64,000 nucleotides of DNA from G963692885 sp964658655 (GCA_964658655.1 CAZZZL010000009.1:62001-126000); one strand, 5' to 3'. Counted from the stretch's first letter, positions 47,296 to 57,036 are shown. The notes: generated by a model not told the origin, from the letters alone. Program-made: numbers and translations.

Positions 47296-47449
47296 GCCCG
47301 TGGGAAACATCGCCACGGGCCAGGATTCATGCTGTACGTCGCTTCTAGGGAAGTCGCGCTTCTGCATGACACTGGCCCATACACATACAACAGTGCATCA
47401 ATACGAAGCGGGCAGGCGCAGAAGCGAAGATCATGGAGGCAAGTATTGA
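47296..47449 (-). promoter_or_regulatory. Structured metY leader with attenuator hairpin (candidate riboswitch)
   Basis: On the minus strand three stems are visible. The distal stem pairs 47443-47449 with 47398-47404 (7 bp). The central domain pairs 47372-47378 with 47317-47323 (7 bp, CTGGCCC-type arms), followed inward by 47364-47369 with 47327-47332 (6 bp) and a small apical hairpin. Then GCCCGTGG (47320-47313) pairs with CCACGGGC (47303-47296) and runs into TTTTG, a rho-independent terminator 44 bases before the metY ATG. The terminator arm shares four bases (47317-47320) with the central stem, so the two cannot both be complete. By eye it does not match SAM-I or SAM-II consensus. Confidence 0.6.
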
Positions 47450-47516
47450 CGAATCATGTCAACAAAGCAAGGGGACACAAGTCTCAAGCGTCGAAAATTC
47501 CGGTCCCGGAGGACAC

Positions 47517-47541
47517 AAAAGCCCTGCCAGGGCAGGGCTTT
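47517..47541 (-). terminator. Rho-independent terminator after glnA
   Basis: GCCCTGCC (47521-47528) pairs perfectly with GGCAGGGC (47531-47538) around a two-base loop. On the minus strand it runs into TTTT. It lies 28 bp after the glnA stop. The plus-strand side also has a short T run, so it may work both ways. Confidence 0.85.
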
Positions 47542-47568
47542 CTATGGTTGACACTTACATAGTCTGAC

Positions 47569-48999
47569 TTAGAACTGGTTCCACAGATATTGGTTATAGA
47601 CATCATGATGGAACTGCACTTCAGGTCCCTTCACGATCGTGCCCAGCAGCCGCGCACAGCGATCCGCAGACGCCTGCTTTAGATCTGCATAGCGTCCCTT
47701 CACATCCTCACCCAGCAGCTTGGTTGTCCAGGGAGCTGAACGGAAATTTTCAAGTGCGGTGTAAATGTTGTCCGGCAGATACCGCTCGGCCTGTCGCAGG
47801 TTCGCGATCTTCGCCGTCTCTCCGTCCAGACCAGTTTTGAAGATGGAGTACAGCACCATGTAAGGATTCGCGTCCGGCCCGACCGAACGAACCTCGATAC
47901 GCGAACTCTTCTCATTGCCCAGCGGGATGCGAACCATCGATCCGCGGTCGACAGCCGAAGCCTTGATCTGGTTCGGTGCCTCAAAGTGGGGATCGAGGCG
48001 GCGATAAGCATTCACGCTCGCATTCAACAGCAGGCAGATGTCATTGCCATGCGTCAGAACACGATCCACAAATTGCCACGCAAATGGGCTTAGCTTCTCT
48101 TCGCCATTCGGGTCCCAGCAAAGATTCTTGCCTTCCTTGCTGATCGAAAGATTGGTGTGCATGCCACTGCCATTCACGCCAACTACAGGCTTCGGCAGGA
48201 ACGACGCCGTCATACCCATCGCTGTCGCTACCTGTCGACAAATCAGCTTGTAGAGCTGGATCTGATCAGCCGCGGCAACCACTTCCCCATAGGTGTAGTT
48301 GATCTCGAATTGCGAAGGCGCAACTTCAGGATGGTCCTTCTCATTCTCGAAGCCCATCGCGCGCTGCACTTCAGCCGCCGTATCGATGAAAGTGCGCAGA
48401 GGATCACCAGGCAGCGAGTGATAGTAGCCGCCGGTGTTTACATAATTGAACTCGCCTGTCTTATAGAAGGTCTTCTCGGCGTCTTCGCCTTCAAACAGAA
48501 AACCTTCAATCTCATTCGCAGCATTGAGCGTGTAGCCATTCTTGCTGAACTGCTCTTCCGAGAAAGTCTTCAGCAGACCGCGAACGTCCGCACCGTAAGG
48601 GGCTCCGCTCTTGTCGATCACCTCGCCGAAAACCAGCACCTTTCCTTCACCAAAGAAATCCGCAGGCACCCAGTAAAATGCTGCCCAATCAATGCCAAGC
48701 CGCAGATCGCTTTCGCGCTGCGCAGTAAAGCCGCGAATCGATGAGCCATCAAACGTCAGGTTGTCCCAGCTCTTCAGCAGGAACTTTTTGTCGTAGTCCA
48801 GCATGTGCAGCCGGCCTTCAAGATCACTGAACAGCACCGTGACCGCCTTGATGCCTTTCGTATCGGTCAGATACTTCAGCCGCTCCTCGCGGATCTTGTC
48901 GATGGCGACGCGATTCTTCCGCTGCTCTTTCGCCTTGAGATTAAGTTCTTCGAGCTCCTCGTACGGAAGTTCCAGAAAACTGCGCAGTTCGTTCGACAT
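47569..48999 (-). CDS. glnA: Glutamine synthetase (type I)
   Basis: ATP-dependent ligation of ammonia to glutamate, the main nitrogen assimilation step; cytoplasmic. The protein has 476 residues from the ATG at 48999, which has GAGGAG directly upstream. The beta-grasp contains LTFDGSSIRGF, the catalytic core has NEIEGFLF (metal Glu), EVAPSQFEINYT and VGVNGSGMHTNLS, and the end has GNEKSSRIEVR. I do not see the NLYDLP-type adenylylation site near the C-terminus. That suggests control by feedback rather than by GlnE. It is a single gene with its own terminator. Confidence 0.95.
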   Translation of the reverse strand: MSNELRSFLELPYEELEELNLKAKEQRKNRVAIDKIREERLKYLTDTKGIKAVTVLFSDLEGRLHMLDYDKKFLLKSWDNLTFDGSSIRGFTAQRESDLRLGIDWAAFYWVPADFFGEGKVLVFGEVIDKSGAPYGADVRGLLKTFSEEQFSKNGYTLNAANEIEGFLFEGEDAEKTFYKTGEFNYVNTGGYYHSLPGDPLRTFIDTAAEVQRAMGFENEKDHPEVAPSQFEINYTYGEVVAAADQIQLYKLICRQVATAMGMTASFLPKPVVGVNGSGMHTNLSISKEGKNLCWDPNGEEKLSPFAWQFVDRVLTHGNDICLLLNASVNAYRRLDPHFEAPNQIKASAVDRGSMVRIPLGNEKSSRIEVRSVGPDANPYMVLYSIFKTGLDGETAKIANLRQAERYLPDNIYTALENFRSAPWTTKLLGEDVKGRYADLKQASADRCARLLGTIVKGPEVQFHHDVYNQYLWNQF

Positions 49000-49142
49000 C
49001 GTTCTCCTCAGCAACTCTAAAATGGCTTGCCGCGAACTCGACGTGGAGTGGGGCGTTCCCAACAGCATAAATGTTCAAGGGGCAGATGCCATAAGGAATC
49101 GCTAAAGAAGACCGAAGCCGCACCCTCAACGGGCTGCGTAGG

Positions 49143-50345
49143 CTACGAATGGCAGAGCGCCGGCAGCTCGCACTCGAGTAGCAACGGCCGGTACGCCGCG
49201 CACACCTTCTCGAAAACAGTATCCCAGGACGCGCCCAGAGCGTAGTTGCGGGCATTCACCCCCATCGCCGCTTGACGGCTCTCGTCAATCATCAGCGCGG
49301 CTATCGCGTCCGTAAAACCCTGGTCCGGCCGCACAAAACCCGTGATCCCATCTTCGACAATGGTGCACGGGCCGCCCTCATCCGTCACCACGGCCGGCAC
49401 ACCCGAAGCCAGGGCCTCCAGCACCACGTTGCCGAAGGTGTCGGTGTGCGACGGAAAGACCAGTACATCCATTCCGGCGTAGGCTTGCGCGAGCGCGTCA
49501 CCCCGCAGCACACCCGCAAATTCCGCCTGCGGCAGCTCCCGCGTCAGTGTTTCCAGCTCGGCGCCCTGGCCAACAATCAGGAAGCGAAAATTGCGAATGT
49601 CGCGCGTCAGCAACTGCCTGCCAATGTCAATCAGCAGCATCACATTCTTTTCGATGGATAGGCGCCCGACAAAGCCGAGCACGAACGTATCGTCACCAAC
49701 CACTCGCTGCCGCCGCCCCGGCGCGAAGCGTTTCGTATCCACGCCACGCTGCATCAGCTCGCAACGGCGGCCCGTCGCCTTCTCGAGCAGCCTGCATAGT
49801 TCTGGATTGGGAGCAAACAGCAGGCGCGCCGAACGATAAAAGCCAGCCGTTACGAACAAGGCCGCCTTCTCTACCCAGGCGGCCAGCCCGGCGCCCCAGC
49901 TCAAGGGCAGCCAGCGCTGGAGCCAGTGGATACGCCGCCCCGCATACTGGTGCAGATTGGTATGCCACGACGCTACGAGGGGCACGCCCATCCAGTGCGC
50001 CAGCGCTGCCCCGATCATGCCAATTTCGCTCGGCCCCGTCACATGGATCACAGTCGGTCGAAACGCCCGCAGCGCGCGTACGATCGCCGGCAGATGACGC
50101 ACAAATCCAACATCAAACCGCAGGTCTTTTTCGAGAGCGAACGAGAACCTTCCACGCGCTAGCTCCAACGAAGCCACAGTACCGTCTGACACATATGACG
50201 GGTCCCGCACTCCGGCACGCACGCAGAGAAATGGAAGCCCCGTCCGGCGCGCATACGCTTCAAAATTCCTGCTGGTATGGGCTACTCCATTCACTTCATG
50301 GAACGAGTCAGGGAAGTAGGCGACTCGTAGCTGCGTCTCAGGCAT
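49143..50345 (-). CDS. GT4-family glycosyltransferase (mannosyltransferase-like)
   Basis: A 400-residue GT-B glycosyltransferase. The N-terminal domain opens with AYFPDSFHEVNGVAHTSRNF, a loop typical of the GDP-mannose-dependent alpha-mannosyltransferase (MgtA/PimB-like) branch, and contains SWHTNLHQYAG. The C-terminal domain has FVGRLSIEKN and the retaining-GT4 motif FPSHTDTFGNVVLEALASG with the conserved Glu. No membrane segment is present, so it acts at the cytoplasmic face on a glycolipid or polysaccharide acceptor. No other cell-wall glycan gene is adjacent. Donor assignment is inference from the N-terminal loop. Confidence 0.88.
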   Translation of the reverse strand: MPETQLRVAYFPDSFHEVNGVAHTSRNFEAYARRTGLPFLCVRAGVRDPSYVSDGTVASLELARGRFSFALEKDLRFDVGFVRHLPAIVRALRAFRPTVIHVTGPSEIGMIGAALAHWMGVPLVASWHTNLHQYAGRRIHWLQRWLPLSWGAGLAAWVEKAALFVTAGFYRSARLLFAPNPELCRLLEKATGRRCELMQRGVDTKRFAPGRRQRVVGDDTFVLGFVGRLSIEKNVMLLIDIGRQLLTRDIRNFRFLIVGQGAELETLTRELPQAEFAGVLRGDALAQAYAGMDVLVFPSHTDTFGNVVLEALASGVPAVVTDEGGPCTIVEDGITGFVRPDQGFTDAIAALMIDESRQAAMGVNARNYALGASWDTVFEKVCAAYRPLLLECELPALCHS

Positions 50346-50597
50346 GGCAAAAGTCTACGCTCGTCTCGTGAATACATTGTCTCAATGTAAAACAGTGGCT
50401 GGGCTCACATCGAAGTCCTGCCTCAAAGAGCAATCTTCGCAGGTTACCTGACTTACTGCTTGGCACGTCAAACAGTTACCTCCCGGGCAGCTAAGCAATT
50501 CCGCTTGGAGCGAGCCAACCTGAAGCTAAGTCAGGCCATCCATGTTGAGGACATCGAAAGAAGCGCGGAATTTACTCATGCCGCGAGGAGAGAAAGA

Positions 50598-50741
50598 ATG
50601 CTCATCGTACTTATCATCCTGCTGCTCGTATTTGGTTTCGGCGGTTACCGCATGGGGCCCGGCCTCGGTTATTACGGCGGCGGCGGCATCAGTCTTATTC
50701 TGCTGATTGTCATCATCCTGCTCTTACTAAGAGTTATCTAG
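50598..50741 (+). CDS. DUF3309-like small membrane protein
   Basis: A 47-residue micro-protein with two hydrophobic helices (MLIVLIILLLVFGFGG and SLILLIVIILLLL) separated by a Gly/Tyr-rich turn (YRMGPGLGYYGGGG). This pattern matches DUF3309 proteins, widespread in stress-related contexts but of unknown function. The ATG at 50598 is chosen because GAGGAGAG (50584-50591) lies just upstream; the same frame extends to 50460 without a good start. A strong terminator follows. Confidence 0.8.
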   Translation: MLIVLIILLLVFGFGGYRMGPGLGYYGGGGISLILLIVIILLLLRVI

Positions 50742-50760
50742 AGTTTTCCCGCGAAGACAA

Positions 50761-50797
50761 AAAGCAATGGCCGGAGAGTATCTCCGGCCATTGCTTT
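50761..50797. terminator. Strong bidirectional terminator between DUF3309 gene and acnA
   Basis: A perfect 17-bp inverted repeat (50761-50777 and 50781-50797) with a three-base loop begins with AAA and ends with TTT. It lies 19 bp after the DUF3309 stop and 19 bp after the convergent acnA stop, so it ends both transcripts. Confidence 0.9.
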
Positions 50798-50816
50798 ATC
50801 CAGTCAGTAACAAGCT

Positions 50817-53657
50817 TCAATTCGAAGCTAATTGCCGCAAAACATACTGCAGGATTCCACCGTTCTCGTAATAGAGAACTTCCTGTGGCGTATCGATTCT
50901 TACAGTCGCCGAAATCTGCTTCGAAGTTCCGTCAGCCGCCTTCGCCGTCACCTGAAGCGTCTTGCCGTTCGCGAACTTAGATTTCAGCATCGCGGCAAGT
51001 CCCGCAAAATCGAACGCCTCTTCGCCTGTCAATCCCAGTGATTCGACACTTTCCCCATCCGTAAACTGCAGCGGAAGAATGCCCATTCCCACCAGGTTTG
51101 AACGATGAATCCGCTCGAAGCTTTCCGCAATCACTGCGCGAACGCCCAGCAGCTTCGGACCCTTCGCAGCCCAGTCGCGCGATGACCCCGAACCATATTC
51201 CTTACCGGCAAGGATCACCAGCGGCACACCGCGCTCTGCGTATTTGACCGACGCGTCGAAGATCGACATCCCCTCGCCTTCCGGCAGCAGGCGCGTCACG
51301 CCGCCTTCTGTTCCAGGAGCGAGCTTGTTCTTCAACCGGACATTCGCAAAAGTGCCGCGCACCATCACCTCATGGTTGCCGCGCCGCGAACCATAACTGT
51401 TAAAGTCGCCCGTCTTCACACCATGCTCCGACAGATACTTACCCGCCGGCCCATTTGTCTTGATGGAACCGGCCGGCGAAATGTGATCAGTCGTTACCGA
51501 ATCGCCCAGCACCGCCAGTACACGCGCTCCGGCAATATCCTTCACCGGCTCAGCTACGCGCGGCATTCCTTCGAAATAGGGTGCCTTGCGGATATAAGTC
51601 GAATCTGGCTCCCACTGGTACACATCGCCCGTCGGAAATTTCAGATGCTGCCAGCTCTCATCGCCATCTGTAACAGTGGCGTACTCTTTTTTGAATCCTT
51701 CTGAGCTGACCGCCTGCGCAATCGCATCCGACACTTCCTTCTGGCTCGGCCATATGTCTTTCAACATCACCGGCTTGCCGTCTTTGCCGGTGCTGATGGG
51801 CTCGGCGTCAAAGTTATGGTCAATCTTCCCGGCGAGCGCATAAGCAATCACCAGCGGCGGCGACATTAAATAATTAGCCCGCACGTCCGAGTTAATACGA
51901 CCCTCGAAATTACGGTTACCGCTCAGCACCGACACCGCGACCAATCCATGATCTTCAACTGCTTTCGAAACATCTGAAGGCAGCGGTCCCGAGTTACCAA
52001 TACACGTCGTGCATCCATAACCCACCACATTGAACCGCAGCTTGTCGAGATACGGCAGCAGGCCGGCCTTGGTGTAATAATCCGTCACCACGCGTGAGCC
52101 CGGCGCAAGCGAAGTCTTTACCCACGGCGGCACCGTCAGCCCCTTTTCCACTGCCTTCTTCGCGAGCAGACCAGCAGCCATCATCACTGAAGGGTTCGAA
52201 GTATTGGTGCAGCTCGTAATCGCAGCAATCACTACCGAACCATGATCAAGGTAGTGCTCGACATTTACGCCGAACCGGGCCTTGACCGTCTCCTGCGCAG
52301 CGACTGGAAGAGCAGAAGTATCGCCCACCAGGTGGCCATCCTTGCCCGGCTCGGCATGCGCTTCGGTAGAGGTCGCCACGCCTGTCGCCGACATGTGGCC
52401 GCCCTCGCCCTCCCAGCGCTGCGCCTGGCGCTCGGGATTGCGATTGCCGTTCGGCCCCATCAGGCTCGGCAGTTGTTTATGGAAGCTCGCGCCCGCCTCA
52501 CTCAGCAGCACGCGGTCCTGCGGTCTCTTTGGCCCTGCGACGCTTGGCTGCACCGTCGTAAGATCGAGCGCGATCGTCTGCGTATAGACCGCCTCCTGCG
52601 CATCGGCAGAGTGAAAGAGGCCCTGCTCCTTGTAGTAAGCCTCGACCAGTGCGATCTGTTCCTCACTGCGTCCCGTCAGGCGCAGATAACGCAGCGTCTC
52701 GTTGTCAACCGGGAAGATGCCGCAGGTCGCACCATACTCCGGCGCCATGTTCGCAATCGTCGCGCGATCAGCCAGCGACAACTCGGCGATTCCCGCACCA
52801 TAAAACTCTACAAATTTGCCGACGACGCCCAGCTTGCGCAGCATCTCCGTTACCGTCAGCACCAGGTCGGTCGCAGTCGCGCCTTCCTTCAGCTTGCCCG
52901 TCAGTTTGAACCCGACCACCTGCGGTACCAGCATGGAAACAGGCTGGCCCAGCATCGCCGCCTCAGCCTCGATCCCGCCAACGCCCCAGCCCAGCACGCC
53001 CAGGCCGTTAATCATCGTGGTATGAGAATCTGTGCCGACCAGCGTATCCGGATAGGCCCGCAACACCCCGCCGACCTCCGTCGTGAACACGCCGCGAGCC
53101 AGGTACTCGAGATTCACCTGGTGGCAGATACCCATCCCCGGCGGCACCGCTGAAAAATTCCGGAAGGCCGACTGGCCCCATTTCAAGAAAGCGTAACGCT
53201 CACGGTTACGATCAAACTCCAGCATTGAATTGATCAGGTAGGAATTATTCGTGCCGTACTCATCCACCTGCACTGAATGGTCAATCACCAGCTCAGCCGG
53301 CTGCAGCGGGTTGATTTTCTCCGGATCACCACCCAGCACCTTCATCGCATCGCGCATGGCAGCCAAATCGACAATCGCCGGCACACCGGTAAAGTCCTGC
53401 ATCAGCACGCGAGCCGGCATGAAGGCGATCTCACGGTCGGGCGTCGCTGCCGCATCCCACTTCGCCAGGAATTCGATATCGGCCGCCGTCACACTCTTGC
53501 CGTCTTCCTGCCGCAGCAGGTTTTCAAGCAGGATGCGGAGCGAATACGGCAGCGTGGCAAGCGACACACCCGCCTTGCCATCAAGCGCTTTCAGCCGGAA
53601 AATCTCGTACGTCCTGCCGCCAACCTGCAGCGCGCCTTTACTCTGAAAACTGTTCAT
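50817..53657 (-). CDS. acnA: Aconitate hydratase A
   Basis: Isomerises citrate and isocitrate in the TCA cycle; a [4Fe-4S] enzyme in the cytoplasm. The 946-residue length and order fit the AcnA/IRP1 type. The cluster cysteines are seen in ITSCTNTSNPS and CTTCIGNSGPL, and the C-terminal swivel domain has GKEYGSGSSRDWAAKG. An insert of about 40 residues (around RVLLSEAGASFHKQLPSLMG to AHAEPGKDG) is somewhat longer than in enterobacterial AcnA. AGGGATTGGA precedes the ATG. It is a single gene with a shared terminator. Confidence 0.95.
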   Translation of the reverse strand: MNSFQSKGALQVGGRTYEIFRLKALDGKAGVSLATLPYSLRILLENLLRQEDGKSVTAADIEFLAKWDAAATPDREIAFMPARVLMQDFTGVPAIVDLAAMRDAMKVLGGDPEKINPLQPAELVIDHSVQVDEYGTNNSYLINSMLEFDRNRERYAFLKWGQSAFRNFSAVPPGMGICHQVNLEYLARGVFTTEVGGVLRAYPDTLVGTDSHTTMINGLGVLGWGVGGIEAEAAMLGQPVSMLVPQVVGFKLTGKLKEGATATDLVLTVTEMLRKLGVVGKFVEFYGAGIAELSLADRATIANMAPEYGATCGIFPVDNETLRYLRLTGRSEEQIALVEAYYKEQGLFHSADAQEAVYTQTIALDLTTVQPSVAGPKRPQDRVLLSEAGASFHKQLPSLMGPNGNRNPERQAQRWEGEGGHMSATGVATSTEAHAEPGKDGHLVGDTSALPVAAQETVKARFGVNVEHYLDHGSVVIAAITSCTNTSNPSVMMAAGLLAKKAVEKGLTVPPWVKTSLAPGSRVVTDYYTKAGLLPYLDKLRFNVVGYGCTTCIGNSGPLPSDVSKAVEDHGLVAVSVLSGNRNFEGRINSDVRANYLMSPPLVIAYALAGKIDHNFDAEPISTGKDGKPVMLKDIWPSQKEVSDAIAQAVSSEGFKKEYATVTDGDESWQHLKFPTGDVYQWEPDSTYIRKAPYFEGMPRVAEPVKDIAGARVLAVLGDSVTTDHISPAGSIKTNGPAGKYLSEHGVKTGDFNSYGSRRGNHEVMVRGTFANVRLKNKLAPGTEGGVTRLLPEGEGMSIFDASVKYAERGVPLVILAGKEYGSGSSRDWAAKGPKLLGVRAVIAESFERIHRSNLVGMGILPLQFTDGESVESLGLTGEEAFDFAGLAAMLKSKFANGKTLQVTAKAADGTSKQISATVRIDTPQEVLYYENGGILQYVLRQLASN

Positions 53658-54034
53658 TCCAATCCCTTTCCTGCGCGGATCATCGCGCGCTCAACCACCG
53701 ACGGCCAACAGACCGCCTCCCGTCCACGGCACAAAAAGAAGCCGCAGCATCAGCAGATTGAATTTAAAGGAAAATGGCTAAGCGCGCCCACGATCATGGC
53801 GGCCGCGTCGAAACCGCCTCACGGCAGGCATCGCCGGTAATTCGACAACGGAAGGACGTTCGTCGTGGGCCAGGCTCATAGGGAGCAGAGGGATCATCTC
53901 GACCTGTATTTTACCGCGTCCAGCCCCCTTAAGCCATGCCGTTGTGAGCGCACACACACCGCCAAAAAATGACTGGCACGCCGCTCGGCGCGCAGCGTAC
54001 ACTCGCGACACCCTGGACGCCTCTGGATACTGCC
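53658..54034. other. Divergent intergenic region between acnA and the FecR-like gene
   Basis: About 380 bp. A 35-codon frame starting at ATG 53774 after AAAGGAA is possible but has an Arg-rich, motif-free sequence and is not called. The promoters of both flanking genes should be here. No clear operator palindrome was noticed. Confidence 0.45.
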
Positions 54035-55507
54035 ATGAATACGAATACCGGAACCCGCTTTCGCCACCTAGCCGCAGCTGCCGTCGGCCTCCTTCTCATC
54101 GCCACATTGCATGCCCAGGTACCGGACGCGCCATCCACCGAACCGGAGGCAAGCCCTGCAGCCGCGGGCGTTCGTATCGTGCGCCTCAGCGAGAGCCGCG
54201 GCGAAGTCAAAATGGATCGAAATGTCGGCCATGGCTTCGAAGCTGCCTTCCAGAATCTGCCCATCGTGCAGGGCGCAAAGCTAAAGACAGATCAGGGTGT
54301 GGCAGAGGTGGAGTTTGAGGACAACAGTACTCTTCGCCTGACTCCAGATGCCGTCGTCGAGTTTTCAAAACTCTCCCGCGATGCTTCGGGCAACACCGTT
54401 ACCAGTGTCAATGTGCTCCACGGCACCGTCTATGCCAGCCTTTCGGACGCCCACACGAATACCTTTCTGATCAGCTCTGCGCATGGCAGCCTGGCACTCG
54501 CACCGTCCACGCATATGCAGTTCCGCACCGGCGCGGCTGACAGCGCCCTGGCAGTTTACAAAGGCAGCGTGCAGGCGCAGGTCGGCTCCAGTCTGATGAC
54601 CGTCGACCAGAAGAAGACACTCAACTTTGGCCCCGCAGGCGTCGTTCAGCCTCAACTGGTCAGCCATATTGAAAAAGGCGCCTATGACGACTGGGACAAA
54701 ACATCTGTCGACTATCACAAGCGCTACATGAATTCGTTCCAGACCAGCGGTAATGCCTACGGTTCCGTCTCCGGTGTGAGCTCCGGTCTCAGCGATCTCA
54801 ACTACTACGGCAGCTTCTCTGACATTGGTGGCTGCGGCAACCTGTGGCGCCCCTACTTTACTGATGCCAGCTTCGATCCCTACGCCAACGGCGTATATGC
54901 CCAGTACGCCGGCGGCTACTCCTGGGTTTCGCCTTATCCCTGGGGCTGGCTGCCGTATCACTCAGGAAGCTGGCAGTATTGCCAGGGAGGCGGCGGTGGC
55001 TGGGGCTGGAGTCCCGGCAGCACCTACGTCGGCCTGGCCAACACCCGCATGCCGATCAAGCCAAAGCAGGGCCCGGTCCGCGTAGGTCCACCGCACCCGC
55101 CCGTTCTTGGGTCTGCCTCGCTGGTTCCGATACAGAGGCAGCCGGTCGTCGTCTCGAAACTCGGGAAGAATGACAGCTTTGTCTTCGCCAAAGGTTCGGC
55201 CGGCATAGGGATTCCCCGCCAGACCTTCGGCAACCTGCAGCATGCTGCGCTACACGCCGAGCAGCATGGATCGGCTTCGGCCAGTATCCCCTGGTCAAGG
55301 GCTGAGTCGACCGGCTTCGCCTCGTCCGGCAACAATCGCAGCCTCGCCTCTAATAACAGCCGCAGCACGGTATCAACAGGTCGCAGTGCCGGCGCTGCCG
55401 CTCCCAGCTTCTCGAGCGCGTCCAGTGCAGCCGGATCCAGCCACTCCTCAGGAGGCTTCGGCGGCGGAAGCGCCGCCAGCGCAGGCGGAGGCGCCAGCCA
55501 CCACTAA
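54035..55507 (+). CDS. Exported FecR-domain protein with aromatic/Gly-rich C-terminal half
   Basis: A 490-residue protein with a signal peptide (MNTNTGTRFRHLAAAAVGLLLIATLHAQ). The FecR-like beta domain spans about 45-190 (GAKLKTDQGVAEVEFEDNSTLRLTPDAVVEF, then HGTVYASL). The middle (about 225-330) is rich in Tyr, Trp and Gly with YSWVSPYPWGWLPYHSGSW, a pattern of DUF6600-like proteins. The last 120 residues are Ser/Ala/Gly low-complexity. Unlike classical FecR it has no cytoplasmic N-terminus or adjacent sigma factor, so a regulatory role is unlikely; a surface or periplasmic structural role fits better. The ATG at 54035 is preferred over 53969 because of the signal peptide. Confidence 0.8.
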   Translation: MNTNTGTRFRHLAAAAVGLLLIATLHAQVPDAPSTEPEASPAAAGVRIVRLSESRGEVKMDRNVGHGFEAAFQNLPIVQGAKLKTDQGVAEVEFEDNSTLRLTPDAVVEFSKLSRDASGNTVTSVNVLHGTVYASLSDAHTNTFLISSAHGSLALAPSTHMQFRTGAADSALAVYKGSVQAQVGSSLMTVDQKKTLNFGPAGVVQPQLVSHIEKGAYDDWDKTSVDYHKRYMNSFQTSGNAYGSVSGVSSGLSDLNYYGSFSDIGGCGNLWRPYFTDASFDPYANGVYAQYAGGYSWVSPYPWGWLPYHSGSWQYCQGGGGGWGWSPGSTYVGLANTRMPIKPKQGPVRVGPPHPPVLGSASLVPIQRQPVVVSKLGKNDSFVFAKGSAGIGIPRQTFGNLQHAALHAEQHGSASASIPWSRAESTGFASSGNNRSLASNNSRSTVSTGRSAGAAAPSFSSASSAAGSSHSSGGFGGGSAASAGGGASHH

Positions 55508-55586
55508 CTCTCCCGTGCCACAAGCGTCGACCCCCAGGGAAACATGCGACCAACGGGAGCATCATCACCGCCGGCATGGCAAATGC

Positions 55587-56900
55587 CTAGGCGGTGAAGG
55601 CTTGATATAAGAGGACGCCGTTCAGCACGATGATGATGCTGACCGAAAGCCAGCCCAGGTACAGCGCGGCTGTCCCATTCACAAAGCTGCCCATCACACT
55701 CTTTCGCTGGGTCAGAAGCAGGAGGGGAATCAACGCAAACGGCAGTGTAAAGCTCAGAATCACCTGGGAAAGCAGGATAATCTTCAGCGGTTCCAGCCCC
55801 ATGCCAATCACCACAAGCGCGGGGATCAGCGTCAGCAGCCTGCGCAGGAAGACCGAGAACTTCACTTCCAGGAAGCCATCGAGAATCATCTGTCCGGCCA
55901 TCGTTCCGACGGTCGACGACGACAGCCCGGACGCCAGCAGAGCAATCGCAAACAGCCACGGCGCGGTCCGACCCAGCAGCGGCCCCAGCGACGCATGAGC
56001 CACTTCAATGGAGATACCTTCCATCCGCTTTCCCGCAAACGCTCCCGCCGCAACGATCACCATGGCCGAATTCACCAGCCATGCGCCATTCATCGCCGCC
56101 AGGATATCGAGCAGTTCCAGCTTCAGATGACGCAGCCGCGCAATATGCCCGTCCGCAGCCGACAAGCCCAGCGTCTCCTGGCGCAGACGCGGCTGCACCA
56201 GCCCGGAATGCAGATAGACGACATGCGGCATCACCGTTGCGCCCAGCATCGCCACCGCCAGGTACAGGCTCGATCCATTCACCATCGGCACCACTACATG
56301 CAGGCCGATCTGGTGCCAAGCCGGATGCACCAGGAAGACCTCGATCGCATAACAGACACCGATCACCGCGACGAACATCATGATGACCGCTTCCAGTTTG
56401 CGAAAGCCGAAGCGGTCGAGCGCGAGAATGCCGAACACGCAGATTGCGGATGCCACAGCCGCCAGCAGCAGCACTTCCGTCCGCCCCATTCCTGCAGCCA
56501 GCAGGCGCGCACCCAGCAGCAGGTAGAAACCCAGCGCCGCGCCCAGAAACTCCGCCAGGTCTGTCGCAAGGGCCGAAAGCTCGGCCGCCACCCATAGAAA
56601 AATCGTCATGCGCCGCGAAAAATGGTCGCGGCAATTCTGCGGCAGAGTTCTTCCGGTCGCAATTCCCAGCTTGGCCGAAAGGTACTGGATCAGGATTGCC
56701 ATGGCATTCGACCACAGCAAAACCCACAGCAGCTGGTAGCCAAATCGCGTCCCGCCATCCAGGTTCGAAACGAAATTACCCGGATCGATATAGGCAATGC
56801 TCGCCACAAACGCAGGCCCCATCGAACCCCACAGTTCCCTCGCGCCAATGCGAGGTTCGCGTGGCTTGCCCTGGACCGGGATGGAGGTGGTTGCATGCAT
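55587..56900 (-). CDS. mntH: Nramp-family divalent metal (Mn2+/Fe2+) transporter
   Basis: Proton-coupled uptake of Mn2+ or Fe2+ across the inner membrane. About 437 residues with 11 predicted helices. The first helix carries the metal-site motif YIDPGNFVSN and helix six the ATVMPHVVYLHSG motif (Met-Pro-His), both diagnostic of Nramp. The ATG at 56900 is used; an in-frame ATG at 56939 would add 13 residues. It is divergent from purD with a 136-bp spacer and convergent with the FecR-like gene. No adjacent MntR/Fur gene is present. Confidence 0.92.
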   Translation of the reverse strand: MHATTSIPVQGKPREPRIGARELWGSMGPAFVASIAYIDPGNFVSNLDGGTRFGYQLLWVLLWSNAMAILIQYLSAKLGIATGRTLPQNCRDHFSRRMTIFLWVAAELSALATDLAEFLGAALGFYLLLGARLLAAGMGRTEVLLLAAVASAICVFGILALDRFGFRKLEAVIMMFVAVIGVCYAIEVFLVHPAWHQIGLHVVVPMVNGSSLYLAVAMLGATVMPHVVYLHSGLVQPRLRQETLGLSAADGHIARLRHLKLELLDILAAMNGAWLVNSAMVIVAAGAFAGKRMEGISIEVAHASLGPLLGRTAPWLFAIALLASGLSSSTVGTMAGQMILDGFLEVKFSVFLRRLLTLIPALVVIGMGLEPLKIILLSQVILSFTLPFALIPLLLLTQRKSVMGSFVNGTAALYLGWLSVSIIIVLNGVLLYQAFTA

Positions 56901-57036
56901 ATTCGGGGCCGATCGAGCGCAAGGGGGAGCTACCATCAAGTATAGGTGGATGCAGCTTCAGCGTCTGTTTATTCCCTCACCACGGCTCCATCCCGTCACT
57001 GCTCTAGAATTGAGCGGTACCCGAGGCCTTCGAACC

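Noticed and set aside
47296..47449. metY leader as a standard SAM-I riboswitch
   Set aside because: The conserved SAM-I core and kink-turn sequences could not be found by eye, so I report only a structured leader with a terminator.
53774..53881. 35-codon frame upstream of the FecR-like gene
   Set aside because: Despite AAAGGA before the ATG, the product is Arg-rich without motif and lies in a divergent promoter region.
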